Source: Azospirillum brasilense (lineage in GTDB: Bacteria; Pseudomonadota; Alphaproteobacteria; Azospirillales; Azospirillaceae). Taken from it: a stretch of DNA of 64,000 bases. The stretch is from contig NZ_VITI01000023.1 in assembly GCF_007827795.1 (NCBI RefSeq), positions 1 to 64,000 on the forward strand, in the 5' to 3' direction. Positions within the stretch are counted from its first letter, which is position 1. Each line of letters opens with the position of its first letter. Below the pieces are notes generated by a model. It was not told the DNA's origin. It did not search any database and worked only from the letters and a program-made list of their open reading frames with translations. The position numbers and the translations under genes are program-made. This document shows positions 35,596 to 44,713 of the stretch, piece by piece.

Positions 35596-36687
35596 TCAGT
35601 GACCGACCGGCAGCGCGATGGCGTCGGCCGGTCCCCATTCCACCCGATAACGGCCGCCCGGGCGCACATGCTGGTGATCGGCGTTGTTGGGAATTTTCGC
35701 GACCAGACCGGCGGCCGGACCGTCCGCCAGATGCACGCGGATGTGGTCGCCCAGATAGATCAGTTCGCAGACATGGCCGAACAGGCCCTCTCCTCCGGCT
35801 TCGCCGGTCGGCACCAGCCGGACCCGCTCGGGCCGCAATGACACGGTGACCGAAGCCCCGGCCCCCAGCCCGGCGGCAACACGGGCCTGCACCACCAAAC
35901 CGCTCTCCAGCCTGACGGCCCCGCCATCGCCCTGCCGGTCGGCCAGCACGCCGGACAGCCGGTTGTTCTCGCCGATGAAGCCGGCGACGAAGACAGTGGC
36001 CGGTTTCTCGTACAGTTCTTCCGGCGTCGCCAGCTGTTCCACCCGGCCACGGTTGAAGACGGCGATGCGGTCGGACATGGTCAGAGCCTCCGCCTGGTCG
36101 TGGGTGACATAGACCATGGTGACGCCGAGACGCTCATGCAGATGCTTGATCTCGAACTGCATGTGCTCCCGCAGGTTCTTGTCCAGCGCCCCCAGCGGCT
36201 CGTCCATCAGCACCAGATCCGGTTCGAACACCAGCGCCCGCGCCAGCGCCACCCGCTGCTGCTGCCCGCCCGAGAGTTGGGAGGGACGGCGCTGCGCCAG
36301 CGCCCCCATCTGCACCATGTCGAGCGCGCGGGCCACCCGCCCCTCCATCTCCGCACGTCCCATCCGGCGCACCTTCAGCGGATAGGCCAGATTCTCGGCG
36401 ATGGTCATATGCGGGAACAGCGCGTAGTTCTGGAACACCATACCGATGTTGCGGCGGTGCGGCGGCACATTCTGGATCGGCCTGCCGGCCACCCGGATTT
36501 CGCCGCGCGACGGCGCCTCGAACCCCGCCAGCATCATCAGGCTGGTGGTCTTGCCGGAACCCGACGGCCCCAGCATCGTCAGGAATTCCCCCTTTGGGAT
36601 CGACAGGTCCAGTCCCTCAATCACCAGAGTGCGCCCGTCATAGCTTTTCTGGACGCCGGCGAACTCCACAAATCCCTGGCTTTCCAT
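35596..36687 (-). CDS. ABC transporter ATP-binding protein, PotA-like
   Basis: This is the ATPase for a polyamine/spermidine-type importer. The 363-residue protein has Walker A LGPSGSGKTTSLM, the signature LSGGQQQRVALARAL and Walker B LVLMDEPLGALDKNLRE. A C-terminal TOBE domain (about 280-355, with RPERVRLVP) is typical of the PotA class. The ATG at 36687 has GGAGGATA upstream. It lies 17 bases after the amidase gene. The permeases and binding proteins it should energise are 8-13 kb away, on the same strand and under the same operator palindrome. Confidence 0.92.
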   Translation of the reverse strand: MESQGFVEFAGVQKSYDGRTLVIEGLDLSIPKGEFLTMLGPSGSGKTTSLMMLAGFEAPSRGEIRVAGRPIQNVPPHRRNIGMVFQNYALFPHMTIAENLAYPLKVRRMGRAEMEGRVARALDMVQMGALAQRRPSQLSGGQQQRVALARALVFEPDLVLMDEPLGALDKNLREHMQFEIKHLHERLGVTMVYVTHDQAEALTMSDRIAVFNRGRVEQLATPEELYEKPATVFVAGFIGENNRLSGVLADRQGDGGAVRLESGLVVQARVAAGLGAGASVTVSLRPERVRLVPTGEAGGEGLFGHVCELIYLGDHIRVHLADGPAAGLVAKIPNNADHQHVRPGGRYRVEWGPADAIALPVGH

Positions 36688-36704
36688 GATCGTATCCTCC
36701 GGGG

Positions 36705-38132
36705 TCAGGCGGCGTGGACGGGCGGGCGGCGGTCCCGCCAGGGGCGGGCGCGTTCCAACTGGCCGGCGAGACGGAACAGCGTCGCCTCGTCGCCTACGCG
36801 GCCGGTGAACTGGGAGCCGACCGGCAGCCCTTCGGCGTTCCACGACAGCGGAACGCTCATCGCCGGCAGGCCGGCCATGTTGGCGAAGGTGGTGAAGGCC
36901 AGGAATTGCATGAAGCGATCCATCACGGCTTCCCCGCCATGCAGCCCGGCATCGAAATGGCCGAGCTTCGGCGGCGGCGAGCCCAGCGTCGGCGTCAGCC
37001 AGACGTCGTAGCGTTCCAGAAAGCGCCCGAGGATGCGGGAGAAACCATGGAAGCAGCCGAGATCCGTCACGTAATCCGCCGCCAGGATGCGGCTGCCATG
37101 CTCAAACAGATGGCGGTTGAAGGGCTCGACCTCGTCGGCCAGCGCGGCGGGGGAGCGATTGGTGGCGCGGCCGATGCTCCATAGGCTGCGCGTCGCCGTC
37201 ATCGACCAGAAACGGCGATAGGCCGACTGGTATTGTTCCGCGTCAAAGACCGGGGCGGCGATTTCGACGTCATGCCCCAACTCGGCGCAAAGACGGGCGG
37301 TGTCGCGCACCGCGGCCACACAATCGGGATCGACATCGGTGCCCAGCAGCGAGTGGTCGGTGACCGCGATGCGCAGGCGTCCGGGTTCGCGGCCGACCTG
37401 CGACAGGAAGCTGTCCGCCGGCGGCGGCGCGCTGTAGGGATCGCCGGCCATCGGCCCGTGGGTGGCGTCGAGCAGGGCCGCGCTGTCGCGCACGGTCATC
37501 GTCACCACATGTTCGTTGACGATGCCGCCCAGGCTGTCGCCCAGATCGGGGCCCATGGTGATGCGCCCCCGCGTCGGCTTCAGCCCGAACAGGCCGCAGC
37601 AGGAAGCGGGAATGCGGATTGAGCCGGCGCCGTCGCCGCCATGGGCCACCGGCACCATGCCGCCTGCGACCGCCGCCGCGGCACCGCCGCTCGACCCGCC
37701 GCTGGACCGGCTGGGGTCCCACGGGTTGCGGGTCGGGCCGAACAGCACCGGCTCCGTCGTGCCGAGCGTCCCGAACTCGCACAGGTTGGTCTTGCCGACC
37801 GTCAGCAGGCCGGCGCGGCGGTAACGGGCCATCAATTCGCTGTCATGGTCGACGACGGCCCCGGCCAGCAGGCGAGAGGCGCCGGTGGTCGGCGTGCCGC
37901 TGACATGGCAGTAGAGATCCTTGATCAGGAAGGGCACGCCGGCGAAGGGTCCGGACGACGCCTCCCCACTCTCCAGCGCGGCGCGGGCCTGATCGTAGAG
38001 CGGCAGGATCACCGCGTTCAGCACCGGGTTCACCGCCTCGATGCGGGCGATGGCGGCGTCGAGCAGTTCGGCGGCGCTGATTTCGCCGTCACGGATCAGG
38101 CGGGCCTGATCGAGCAGATCGAGATAAGTCAT
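36705..38132 (-). CDS. Amidase (amidase-signature family)
   Basis: This hydrolase cleaves an amide bond to a carboxylate and an amine. The Ser-cisSer-Lys triad is present: Lys71 in FLIKDLYC, cis-Ser147 in SSGGSSGGAAAAVAGG, and nucleophile Ser171 in GGDGAGSIRIPASCCGLFGLKPTRG. The 475-residue length is normal. The GPTRNPWDPSRSSGGSSGG region is closest to the 6-aminohexanoate-cyclic-dimer hydrolase-like group. It sits between a class III aminotransferase and the PotA-like ATPase in one operon, so its product is probably an imported amide-derived amine. The substrate is unknown. Confidence 0.9.
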   Translation of the reverse strand: MTYLDLLDQARLIRDGEISAAELLDAAIARIEAVNPVLNAVILPLYDQARAALESGEASSGPFAGVPFLIKDLYCHVSGTPTTGASRLLAGAVVDHDSELMARYRRAGLLTVGKTNLCEFGTLGTTEPVLFGPTRNPWDPSRSSGGSSGGAAAAVAGGMVPVAHGGDGAGSIRIPASCCGLFGLKPTRGRITMGPDLGDSLGGIVNEHVVTMTVRDSAALLDATHGPMAGDPYSAPPPADSFLSQVGREPGRLRIAVTDHSLLGTDVDPDCVAAVRDTARLCAELGHDVEIAAPVFDAEQYQSAYRRFWSMTATRSLWSIGRATNRSPAALADEVEPFNRHLFEHGSRILAADYVTDLGCFHGFSRILGRFLERYDVWLTPTLGSPPPKLGHFDAGLHGGEAVMDRFMQFLAFTTFANMAGLPAMSVPLSWNAEGLPVGSQFTGRVGDEATLFRLAGQLERARPWRDRRPPVHAA

Positions 38133-38144
38133 GACGGGTCCCCC

Positions 38145-39524
38145 TCAGGCGGCGAGGCTGTCGCGGGACAGCGTGTCGGCGACATCGTCGAGCGCGGCAC
38201 GCAGCCGCTCCACCAGCGCGTCGATCTGTCCGGGTTCGATGACGTAGGGCGGGCAGAGCGCGATGTTGTCGCCCATGTTGCGGATGATCGCCCCATGGGC
38301 GAGGCAGCGCCGCTCCACCTGCGCACCGACCCGCAGGGCGGGATCGAACTCGCGGCCGGTCGCCGGGTCGGCGGTCAGGCCGATGCCGGCCAGCAGGCCG
38401 ACGCTGCGGATCTCGCCGACCAGCGGGTGCCCGGCCAAAGCCTCGTCCAGGGCGGCGCGCAGATAGGCCCCCAGCCGGCGGGCACGGCCGACCACATCGA
38501 TCTCGTGATAGATGCGGATCGCCTCCGTCGCGACCGCCGCCGACACCGGATGACCGGAATAGGTGAAGCCGTGGCCGAAGACGCCGATCTCCGCGCTCTG
38601 GTCGGCAATCGCCTGATAGATGCGGTCGCTCAGCGCCACCGCGGCGATGGGAATGGCGCCTGACGACAGGCCCTTCGCCATCGACATCATATCCGGCAGG
38701 AAGCCGAAGGTCTGGCTGCCGAACCAGTTGCCGGTGCGGCCGAACCCGCAGATCACCTCATCGGCCAGCAGCAGGATGTCATGGCGGGCCAGCACCGCCT
38801 GGATTTTGGGGAAGTAGGTCTCCGGCGGCAGGATCACCCCGCCCGCCCCCATCACCGGTTCGGCGATCATTGCCGCGATGCTGTCGGCACCCTCCGCCTG
38901 GATCAGCGCCTCCAGCTCGGCGGCGAGCCTTGTCGCGTAATCCTCCCGGCTTTCGCCGGGTTCCGCATGGCGGGCATGGTTGGGGCAGGCGGTGAAGACC
39001 ACCCCCTGGTCCGGCAGGTTGAAGGCGCGGTGCATGTGCGGCAGGCCGCTGAGCGCCGCGCCCATCACCGTGCTGCCGTGGAAGGCGCCGGTGCGGCTGA
39101 TGATCTTGCGCTTCTCAGGCCGGCCCCGCGCGGCGTTGTAGTACCAAGCCAGCTTCACCATCGTGTCGTTGGCCTCCGACCCCGAATTGGCGAAGAAGAT
39201 CTTCCCGCCCTTGATCGGCGAGATGGCCGAGATGGCTTCCGCCAACGCGACGCAGGCGTCGTTCGTGCGGTGGTTGAAGGTGTGATAGGTCGCCAGCGTC
39301 CGCATCTGGCGGGCGGCAACCTCGGCCAGCCGCGCCTCGTCGAAGCCGAGCGACGCGCACCACAGCCCGGCCATCCCCTCGATATAGCGGCGGCCGGACT
39401 CGTCCACGACATGGACGCCGTCGCCCCGCACCAGGGCGAGCGGCCCGCGCTCCTCATGGGCGCGGGCATTGGTTTGCGAATGCAGATGCAGGTCGATGTC
39501 CAAGGCACGAAGGGCGTTGGTCAT
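38145..39524 (-). CDS. Class III PLP aminotransferase (omega-amino acid type)
   Basis: The enzyme moves an amino group from an amine or omega-amino acid to an oxo acid such as pyruvate. The fold-type I signatures are visible: GLWCASLGFDEARLAEVAARQM, FFANSGSEANDTMVKLAWYY, the PLP Asp in LLLADEVICGFGRTG, and the Schiff-base Lys in MSMAKGLSSGAIP. The 459-residue length fits omega-transaminases. It is first in the operon with the amidase and PotA-like ATPase. It is divergent from the transketolase genes, with a palindromic operator in the gap. Confidence 0.91.
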   Translation of the reverse strand: MTNALRALDIDLHLHSQTNARAHEERGPLALVRGDGVHVVDESGRRYIEGMAGLWCASLGFDEARLAEVAARQMRTLATYHTFNHRTNDACVALAEAISAISPIKGGKIFFANSGSEANDTMVKLAWYYNAARGRPEKRKIISRTGAFHGSTVMGAALSGLPHMHRAFNLPDQGVVFTACPNHARHAEPGESREDYATRLAAELEALIQAEGADSIAAMIAEPVMGAGGVILPPETYFPKIQAVLARHDILLLADEVICGFGRTGNWFGSQTFGFLPDMMSMAKGLSSGAIPIAAVALSDRIYQAIADQSAEIGVFGHGFTYSGHPVSAAVATEAIRIYHEIDVVGRARRLGAYLRAALDEALAGHPLVGEIRSVGLLAGIGLTADPATGREFDPALRVGAQVERRCLAHGAIIRNMGDNIALCPPYVIEPGQIDALVERLRAALDDVADTLSRDSLAA

Positions 39525-39638
39525 GGGATCGGCTCATCCTGATTGCGGGGATTGGATACGGGGGCGCCGACGGGGGTTCCGGCCGCAGACCGCGGCGGAA
39601 TGGGCGGCAACGTCGTGCTTGCCATTCCCAACTTGTAT

Positions 39639-39653
39639 CTTATAAGTTATAAG
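39639..39653. promoter_or_regulatory. Palindromic GntR-type operator between divergent operons
   Basis: CTTATAA-G-TTATAAG is a perfect 15-bp inverted repeat. The identical sequence occurs at 49076-49090, and a 12/15 match lies at 43072-43086. All three lie in promoter regions of this cluster, which points to the GntR regulator at 43150. Confidence 0.85.
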
Positions 39654-39720
39654 TTGTCGAGGGCAATTCGGCGCGCCCTTGCACCCCGCCCACACGATCC
39701 AGCGCCGATCCGCTGACAGG

Positions 39721-40695
39721 ATGACCATGCCAACGACCGCCATCGCCGGACCGGCGCCCGATCCCATGGGCGCCGGCCGAACTCCGACGCCCGAAATTTT
39801 GGCGCCCGAAATTTTGGCGCCCGAAACCATCGCTCATCTGGAGGAACGCGCCCGGCATGTCCGGCTGGAGACGATCCGGCTGATCGCCATCGCCAAGGTC
39901 GGCCACTATTCCTCGACCTTCTCCTGCGCGGAGCTGTTCGCGACGCTCTATTACGACGCCATGCGCCTGCGTCACGGCGAGCCGCGCTGGCCGGACCGCG
40001 ACCGTTTCCTGATGGGCAAGGGCCACGCCGCGGTCGGGCTCTACCCGCTGCTGGCCGACTGGGGCTTCTTTCCGAAGGAGCTGCTGGACGGCTACACCCG
40101 TCTCGGCAATCCGCTTGGCGACCACCCGGACATGACCAAGGTGCCGGGGGTGGATTTCAGCTCCGGCTCCATCGGGCACGCGCTGTCCGCCGGTCTCGGC
40201 ATGGTGATGGGCGGCCGGATGATGGGCCGGCGCTTCGACGTCTATGTCATGCTCGGCGATGGCGAGATGCAGGAAGGGCAGGTGTGGGAAGCGGCGATGG
40301 CCGCCGCCCATCAGAAGGCCGGCAACCTGATCGCCATCGTCGACCGCAACGGCTACCAGCTCGACGGCCAAGTCGACGAGGTGATGGGGATCGAGCCGCT
40401 GGCCGACAAATGGCGAGCCTTCGGCTGGGAGGTGCATGAGGTGGACGGCCACGACGTCGCCGCTCTCGCCACCCTGTTCCGCCGGCTGAAGCAGGACAAG
40501 ACCCGCCGGAAGCCGGCCTGCGTCATCGCCAGGACCCTGAAGGGCAAGGGCGTCGGCTACATGGAGCGGGAGGCCGGCTGGCACCTGGGATATCTGGCGC
40601 CGGAGGACGAGGCCGCCGCCATCGCCGAGATCATGGGGCAGCCCGCCAGCCCCGCCATCGCCCAAAAAGACGCCGCCCAGGGAGACGCCCGATGA
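39721..40695 (+). CDS. Transketolase-like enzyme, N-terminal (thiamine-diphosphate-binding) subunit
   Basis: This is half of a split transketolase. The ThDP/metal motif GDG...N is in MLGDGEMQEGQVWEAAMAAAHQKAGNLIAIVDRN. FLMGKGHAAVGLYPLLADWGF and SSGSIGHALSAGLGMV are typical of the N-terminal subunit. The 324-residue protein overlaps the C-terminal subunit gene by 4 bases. A second ATG at 39727 is also possible and has the better ribosome-site spacing. Split transketolases in catabolic clusters usually act on unusual ketoses; the substrate here is unknown. Confidence 0.9.
   Translation: MTMPTTAIAGPAPDPMGAGRTPTPEILAPEILAPETIAHLEERARHVRLETIRLIAIAKVGHYSSTFSCAELFATLYYDAMRLRHGEPRWPDRDRFLMGKGHAAVGLYPLLADWGFFPKELLDGYTRLGNPLGDHPDMTKVPGVDFSSGSIGHALSAGLGMVMGGRMMGRRFDVYVMLGDGEMQEGQVWEAAMAAAHQKAGNLIAIVDRNGYQLDGQVDEVMGIEPLADKWRAFGWEVHEVDGHDVAALATLFRRLKQDKTRRKPACVIARTLKGKGVGYMEREAGWHLGYLAPEDEAAAIAEIMGQPASPAIAQKDAAQGDAR
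39787..39826 (+). repeat. 15-bp tandem repeat inside the transketolase N-terminus
   Basis: The unit GCGCCCGAAATTTTG occurs about 2.7 times in a row and encodes PEILAPEILAPE. It lies in the poorly conserved N-terminal extension, so copy number could vary without harm to the enzyme. Confidence 0.8.
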
Positions 40696-41687
40696 CCGCC
40701 GCAGAAACCCTCGCCGGGCCGGTCAATCCCGGCAGCTGGCAATACCGGCAGCTCAATGCCCGCGCGCCCGGCCTGTCCTACCTGTCGGATGCGCTGTCGG
40801 CGCTGGTGGAGGACGGCCATCCGGTGATGGCCGGGACCGCCGACCTGCAATACTCCAACGGCCTCGCCCGCTTCGCCGCCCGGTATCCCGACCGCTTCAT
40901 CCAGTTCGGCATATCGGAACAGAACATGGTGTCCGCGGCGGCCGGCATCGCCACCACCGGCATGACGCCATTCGTGGCGACCTTCGCCTCCTTCCTCGGG
41001 CTGTTGTGCTGCGAGCAGATCCGCATGGACGTCGCCTATTCCGCCTTGCCGGTGCGACTGATCGGGCACCATGCCGGCATCGCGCTCGGCTTCTACGGCA
41101 CCTCGCACCATGCGACGGAGGATCTGGCGATCATGCGCTCCATCGCCGGGCTGACCGTGGTCAATCCGGCCGACGGTCCGCAGCTGGCCGCCGCGATCAA
41201 GGCATCGGCCGACCACCCGGAGCCGATCTATTTCCGCATCGGCCGCGGGCAGGAACCGAACGTCTATGACGACCTGCCGGATTTCCGGTTCGGCAAAGCC
41301 ATCGAACATGAGACGGGCACCGACCTGACCATCATCGCCTGCGGCACCATGGTCCACCCTTCCCGCGAGGCGGTGCGGGCGCTGCGGGCGTCCGGCCTGT
41401 CGGTCGGGCTGATCGACATGCACACGATCAAGCCGCTCGACCGCGAGGCGGTGCTGGCGGCGGCCGAACGCTCCCGCATCATCCTCACGGTAGAGGAGCA
41501 CAACATCCTCGGCGGGCTCGGCGGTGCCGTGGCGGAGGTGATGGCGGAGGCCGGAACGAAGGCGGTGCTGATCCGCCACGGCATCCGCGACGAATACAGC
41601 CTGATCGCCCCGCCGACGCACCTCTACCGCCACTACCAGCTCGACGCCGCCGGCATCGAGACGGTCGTCCACGACATCCTGTCCTGA
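40692..41687 (+). CDS. Transketolase-like enzyme, C-terminal (pyrimidine-binding) subunit
   Basis: The second half of the split transketolase has the pyrimidine-binding domain (FIQFGISEQNMVSAAAGIATTGMTPFVATFASFL, with the catalytic Glu in SEQN). The transketolase C-terminal domain follows (DLTIIACGTMVHPSREAVRAL, SVGLIDMHTIKPLD). The 331-residue length is normal. It is translationally coupled to the preceding subunit and followed by a second class III aminotransferase. Confidence 0.91.
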   Translation: MTAAETLAGPVNPGSWQYRQLNARAPGLSYLSDALSALVEDGHPVMAGTADLQYSNGLARFAARYPDRFIQFGISEQNMVSAAAGIATTGMTPFVATFASFLGLLCCEQIRMDVAYSALPVRLIGHHAGIALGFYGTSHHATEDLAIMRSIAGLTVVNPADGPQLAAAIKASADHPEPIYFRIGRGQEPNVYDDLPDFRFGKAIEHETGTDLTIIACGTMVHPSREAVRALRASGLSVGLIDMHTIKPLDREAVLAAAERSRIILTVEEHNILGGLGGAVAEVMAEAGTKAVLIRHGIRDEYSLIAPPTHLYRHYQLDAAGIETVVHDILS

Positions 41688-41748
41688 GACCGCCGGCCGG
41701 GACGGGCCGATCCGCTGCCCGTCCCGGCAGCCCTGACGAGGACCAACC

Positions 41749-43062
41749 ATGCCAATCGAAACCGACAACGCCGCGCTGACCGCGCGGGCGCGGGCCGTCA
41801 TGCCCGGCGGGCTGCTCAGCCCCAGCCGTCAGCTGGCTCACCCCTATGTGTTCGTGCGCGCCGCCGGACCGTACCTGTACGACGCCGACGGCAACGAGCA
41901 TGTCGATTATCACTGCGGATTCGGCGCCAACATGCTGGGCCACTGCGCCGCCGCCGTGCGTGACCGCGTGACGGCGGTGTCCGAACGCATCGACCTGATC
42001 GGCGCCGCGGCGCTGGACCTGGAGATCGAGGCGGCGGAAACGCTGGTCCGCCTGATCCCCTGCGCCGATCAGGTGGCCTTCTGCAACAGCGGGTCGGAGG
42101 CGACCTACCACGCGCTACGGCTGGCCCGCGCCGCCACCGGGCGGCGCACCGTCATCAAGTTCCAGGGCGGTTATCACGGCTGGCACGACTATGTCGCCAT
42201 GAACGTGCAGTCGCCCGCCGACCGCATCGGCCAATACGACCCGGTGTGCGACGGCATCCTGCTCGACGCCGCCCGGCACACCGTGGTCCTGCCCTACAAC
42301 GACGCCCAGGCGGTGGAGGATTACCTGTCCGCCCATCCGGGCGAGGTCGCCGCGGTCATCATCGAGCCGATCGCCCACAATATGGGATCGGTGGTCGCCC
42401 ATGACGCCTTCCTGCGCGACCTGCGTCGGCTGACCGCCGACCATGGCACCGTGCTGATCTTCGACGAGGTCATCACCGGCTTCCGCCACGCACTGGGCGG
42501 CTACCAGTCCATCGTCGGGGTGACGCCCGATCTCGCCACCTTCGGCAAGGCAGTGGCCTCCGGCCATCCGGTCGGGATCCTGGCCGGCCGCGCCGACCTG
42601 ATGGAACGGCTGGGCCGGACCGGCCAGGGCGCGGTCTTCATGGGCGGCACCTTCAACGGCACGCCGCCCTCGCTGGCGGCCCTCTTGGCGACCATCGGCG
42701 AGCTGGAGCGGCCGGGCACCTACGAGCGGCTGTTCGCCCTGGGCGACCGCATGCGAAACGGCCTGTCCGCCATCGTGGAGCGGCTGGGGATTCCGGCGCA
42801 ACCGGCCGGCTACGGCTCTGTCTGGCTGCTCTATTTCTTCCAGGGCGCCTTCCAGCGCTACGAGGATCTGCTGCGCAACGACAACGCCGCCGACCTCGCC
42901 TTCCGCCGGCGGCTGGTGGAGCAGCGGTTCATCTTCCAGCCCCTGCCGCTGAAGCGCCTCTACCTGTCGACCGCCCATGACGAGGCGCTAATCGACCGCA
43001 CGCTGGGTGTCATCGCCGAGACACTGCATGCGCTGCCTGCAGCGATGCGGGTCGGCGCCTGA
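41749..43062 (+). CDS. Glutamate-1-semialdehyde-aminomutase-like class III aminotransferase
   Basis: The 437-residue PLP enzyme has RARAVMPGGLLSPSRQL at its start, CNSGSEATYHALRLARAATGRRTVIKFQGGYHGWHD, the PLP Asp in LIFDEVITGFR, and the Schiff-base Lys in LATFGKAVASGHPVG. These are typical of the GSA-aminomutase subgroup. Haem-pathway HemL is usually alone in the genome; this copy lies in a catabolic operon with transketolase and GntR. It is therefore more likely an aminotransferase or aminomutase of the cluster's substrate. Confidence 0.88.
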   Translation: MPIETDNAALTARARAVMPGGLLSPSRQLAHPYVFVRAAGPYLYDADGNEHVDYHCGFGANMLGHCAAAVRDRVTAVSERIDLIGAAALDLEIEAAETLVRLIPCADQVAFCNSGSEATYHALRLARAATGRRTVIKFQGGYHGWHDYVAMNVQSPADRIGQYDPVCDGILLDAARHTVVLPYNDAQAVEDYLSAHPGEVAAVIIEPIAHNMGSVVAHDAFLRDLRRLTADHGTVLIFDEVITGFRHALGGYQSIVGVTPDLATFGKAVASGHPVGILAGRADLMERLGRTGQGAVFMGGTFNGTPPSLAALLATIGELERPGTYERLFALGDRMRNGLSAIVERLGIPAQPAGYGSVWLLYFFQGAFQRYEDLLRNDNAADLAFRRRLVEQRFIFQPLPLKRLYLSTAHDEALIDRTLGVIAETLHALPAAMRVGA

Positions 43063-43071
43063 CCTTTCTGT

Positions 43072-43086
43072 GTTATAGCTTATAGG
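43072..43086. promoter_or_regulatory. Imperfect copy of the GntR-type operator upstream of gntR
   Basis: On the minus strand CCTATAAGCTATAAC matches 12 of 15 positions of CTTATAAGTTATAAG. It lies 64-78 bp before the regulator start, which suggests autoregulation. Confidence 0.6.
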
Positions 43087-43149
43087 ATGGCGGGGGCGGG
43101 CCCAAGGCATCGCCCCCTGCCGTTCGTCCGTGTGTGAGGAGATGACGTC

Positions 43150-43833
43150 GTGCGAATGCAGCCGATCGAACCGGGAAACCTGTCGGCGCGGTCCTATGTG
43201 GCGGTACGCGAAGCGCTAATCGCGGGGAGCTTCAAGCCGGGCCAGCGGCTGGTCATGCAGGATCTGGCGGACGAGTTGGGCACCAGCATAACGCCGGTGC
43301 GCGAGGCCTGCCTACGGCTGGTCAGCGAACAGGGGCTGGAACTGCGATCGGGCCGCTTCGTCTGCGTGCCGGGGCTCAGCCTGTCGCGCTATCTGGAAAT
43401 CCGCACCATCCGCATCGCCCTGGAAGGCCTGGCGGCGGAACTCGGCGCCGCCCATGCCACGGCGGAGGACATCGCCCGCCTGACCGAGGCACATGCCCGG
43501 TTCGACGCGGCGGAGCGCGCCCGCGACGTCACGGCGGCGCTTCAGCACAACCGCGACTTCCACTTCGCGGTCTACCGGCTGTCGGGGATGGAAATGCTGG
43601 TCGGCCAGATCGAAAGCCTGTGGGTGTCGATGGGTCCGATCCTGAACGTGTTCTACAACGAGGTCGAACACGACGACTACGCCGGCGCCGACGAGCATCT
43701 GGCGCTGATCGCCGCACTCCGCGCCCATGACGGCCCCGCCGCGCGGGCCGCCATCGAACGCGACATCATCCGCGGCGGCGAGAGCCTGATCCCCTACCTG
43801 GAAAAAATCGGCCAGTCCCTGACGCCGGCCTGA
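43150..43833 (+). CDS. GntR-family transcriptional regulator (FadR/FCD type)
   Basis: The 227-residue regulator has an N-terminal winged helix (SYVAVREALIAGSFKPGQRLVMQDLADELGTSITPVREACLRLVSEQGL). The C-terminal FCD ligand domain has IRTIRIALEGLAAELGA, HNRDFHFAVYRLSG and EHLALIAALRAHDGPAARAAI. The His/Asp/Asn positions typical of metal-binding FCD domains are present. It starts with GTG at 43150 behind GAGGAG; an ATG two codons later is possible. It is the only regulator in the 35.6-49.1 kb cluster and is predicted to bind the CTTATAAGTTATAAG palindromes. Confidence 0.9.
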   Translation: MRMQPIEPGNLSARSYVAVREALIAGSFKPGQRLVMQDLADELGTSITPVREACLRLVSEQGLELRSGRFVCVPGLSLSRYLEIRTIRIALEGLAAELGAAHATAEDIARLTEAHARFDAAERARDVTAALQHNRDFHFAVYRLSGMEMLVGQIESLWVSMGPILNVFYNEVEHDDYAGADEHLALIAALRAHDGPAARAAIERDIIRGGESLIPYLEKIGQSLTPA

Positions 43834-43865
43834 TACCAACGGCACCTGAAGGCGCCGTTGGTATC
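43832..43865. terminator. 12-bp inverted repeat at the gntR stop codon
   Basis: GATACCAACGGC and GCCGTTGGTATC flank a 10-base loop. The repeat overlaps the gntR stop and lies between convergent gntR and SDR genes. No T tract follows. Confidence 0.6.
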
Positions 43866-43874
43866 ACCCTCTCA

Positions 43875-43894
43875 ATCAACGCTAACGCGTTGAT
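43875..43894. repeat. Perfect 8-bp inverted repeat in the convergent gap
   Basis: ATCAACGC-TAAC-GCGTTGAT. It is the second of three stacked hairpins between gntR and the SDR gene. Confidence 0.6.
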
Positions 43895-43908
43895 CTGACG
43901 GGTTTCAC

Positions 43909-43943
43909 GGTTGGAGAATGATGGAAGTGATCATTTTCCAACC
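43909..43943. terminator. 14-bp inverted repeat upstream of the SDR stop
   Basis: GGTTGGAGAATGAT pairs with ATCATTTTCCAACC (one mismatch). It is the third hairpin in the gap and probably ends transcription of the long minus-strand operon. Confidence 0.55.
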
Positions 43944-43969
43944 GTATGTGACCGGCGCCGGGGGACCCA

Positions 43970-44713
43970 TCACTCGTCCAGACCGCGCGGGGTGCGCATC
44001 CCGGCGGTCTCGCCGCCGTCGATGGTCAGGACGGTGCCGTTGACATAGCTCGAACGCTCCGACAGCAGCCAGACGACCACGTCGGCGACTTCCTCCGGCG
44101 CGCCGAAACGGCCAGCGGGGATCCGTTGCTCCAAACGGCGCCGCTTGATCTCCTGCGTCTTGATGCCCTGCATCATGCGGGTGTCGATCTGGCCGGGGCA
44201 GACGGCGTTGAAGCGGACCTCATCGCCGAATTCCAGCGCCAGCGCTTGGGTCATGCCGATCACCGCCGCCTTCGACGCACAGTAGATCGCCAGCCCCTCC
44301 TCCCCGATCTTGCCGGCGACGGAGGCGACGTTCACCACCGCGCCCCGCGCCGCCCGCAGCCCCGGAAGGGCGAGGCGGGTGAACAGGAAGGCGCTGCGGG
44401 CGTTCACCGCCATCACTTGATCCCAATCCTCCACCTGCGCCTCGGCGAAGGCGACGCGGCGCGACATGCCGGCATTGTTGACCAGCCCGCTGATGCGGCC
44501 GCCGCCGAGTTCCATCGCACGGGTGACCGCCCGGGCGCAGTCGTCGGGCGAGGCGACGTCGCCGCGCTGGAACACGGCGCCCGGGCAGCGGCCGGCGAGG
44601 TCGGCCCCCGCCGCCTCGTCACGGCCGGTGAAAAGGACGGCCTGCCCTTCACCGGTCAGGCGCTCCACACAGGCGCGGCCGATGCCGTGCGTGCCGCCGG
44701 TAACGATGATCAT
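43970..44713 (-). CDS. SDR-family oxidoreductase
   Basis: This is a classical short-chain dehydrogenase of 247 residues. It has the nucleotide motif VTGGTHGIGRACVE, NNAG in SGLVNNAGMSRR, and catalytic Ser...Tyr-x3-Lys (VVNVASVAGKIGEEGLAIYCASKAAVIG). Its start overlaps the upstream permease gene by 4 bases, making it the last gene of the binding-protein/permease operon. It probably oxidises or reduces the imported compound or an intermediate. Confidence 0.92.
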   Translation of the reverse strand: MIIVTGGTHGIGRACVERLTGEGQAVLFTGRDEAAGADLAGRCPGAVFQRGDVASPDDCARAVTRAMELGGGRISGLVNNAGMSRRVAFAEAQVEDWDQVMAVNARSAFLFTRLALPGLRAARGAVVNVASVAGKIGEEGLAIYCASKAAVIGMTQALALEFGDEVRFNAVCPGQIDTRMMQGIKTQEIKRRRLEQRIPAGRFGAPEEVADVVVWLLSERSSYVNGTVLTIDGGETAGMRTPRGLDE

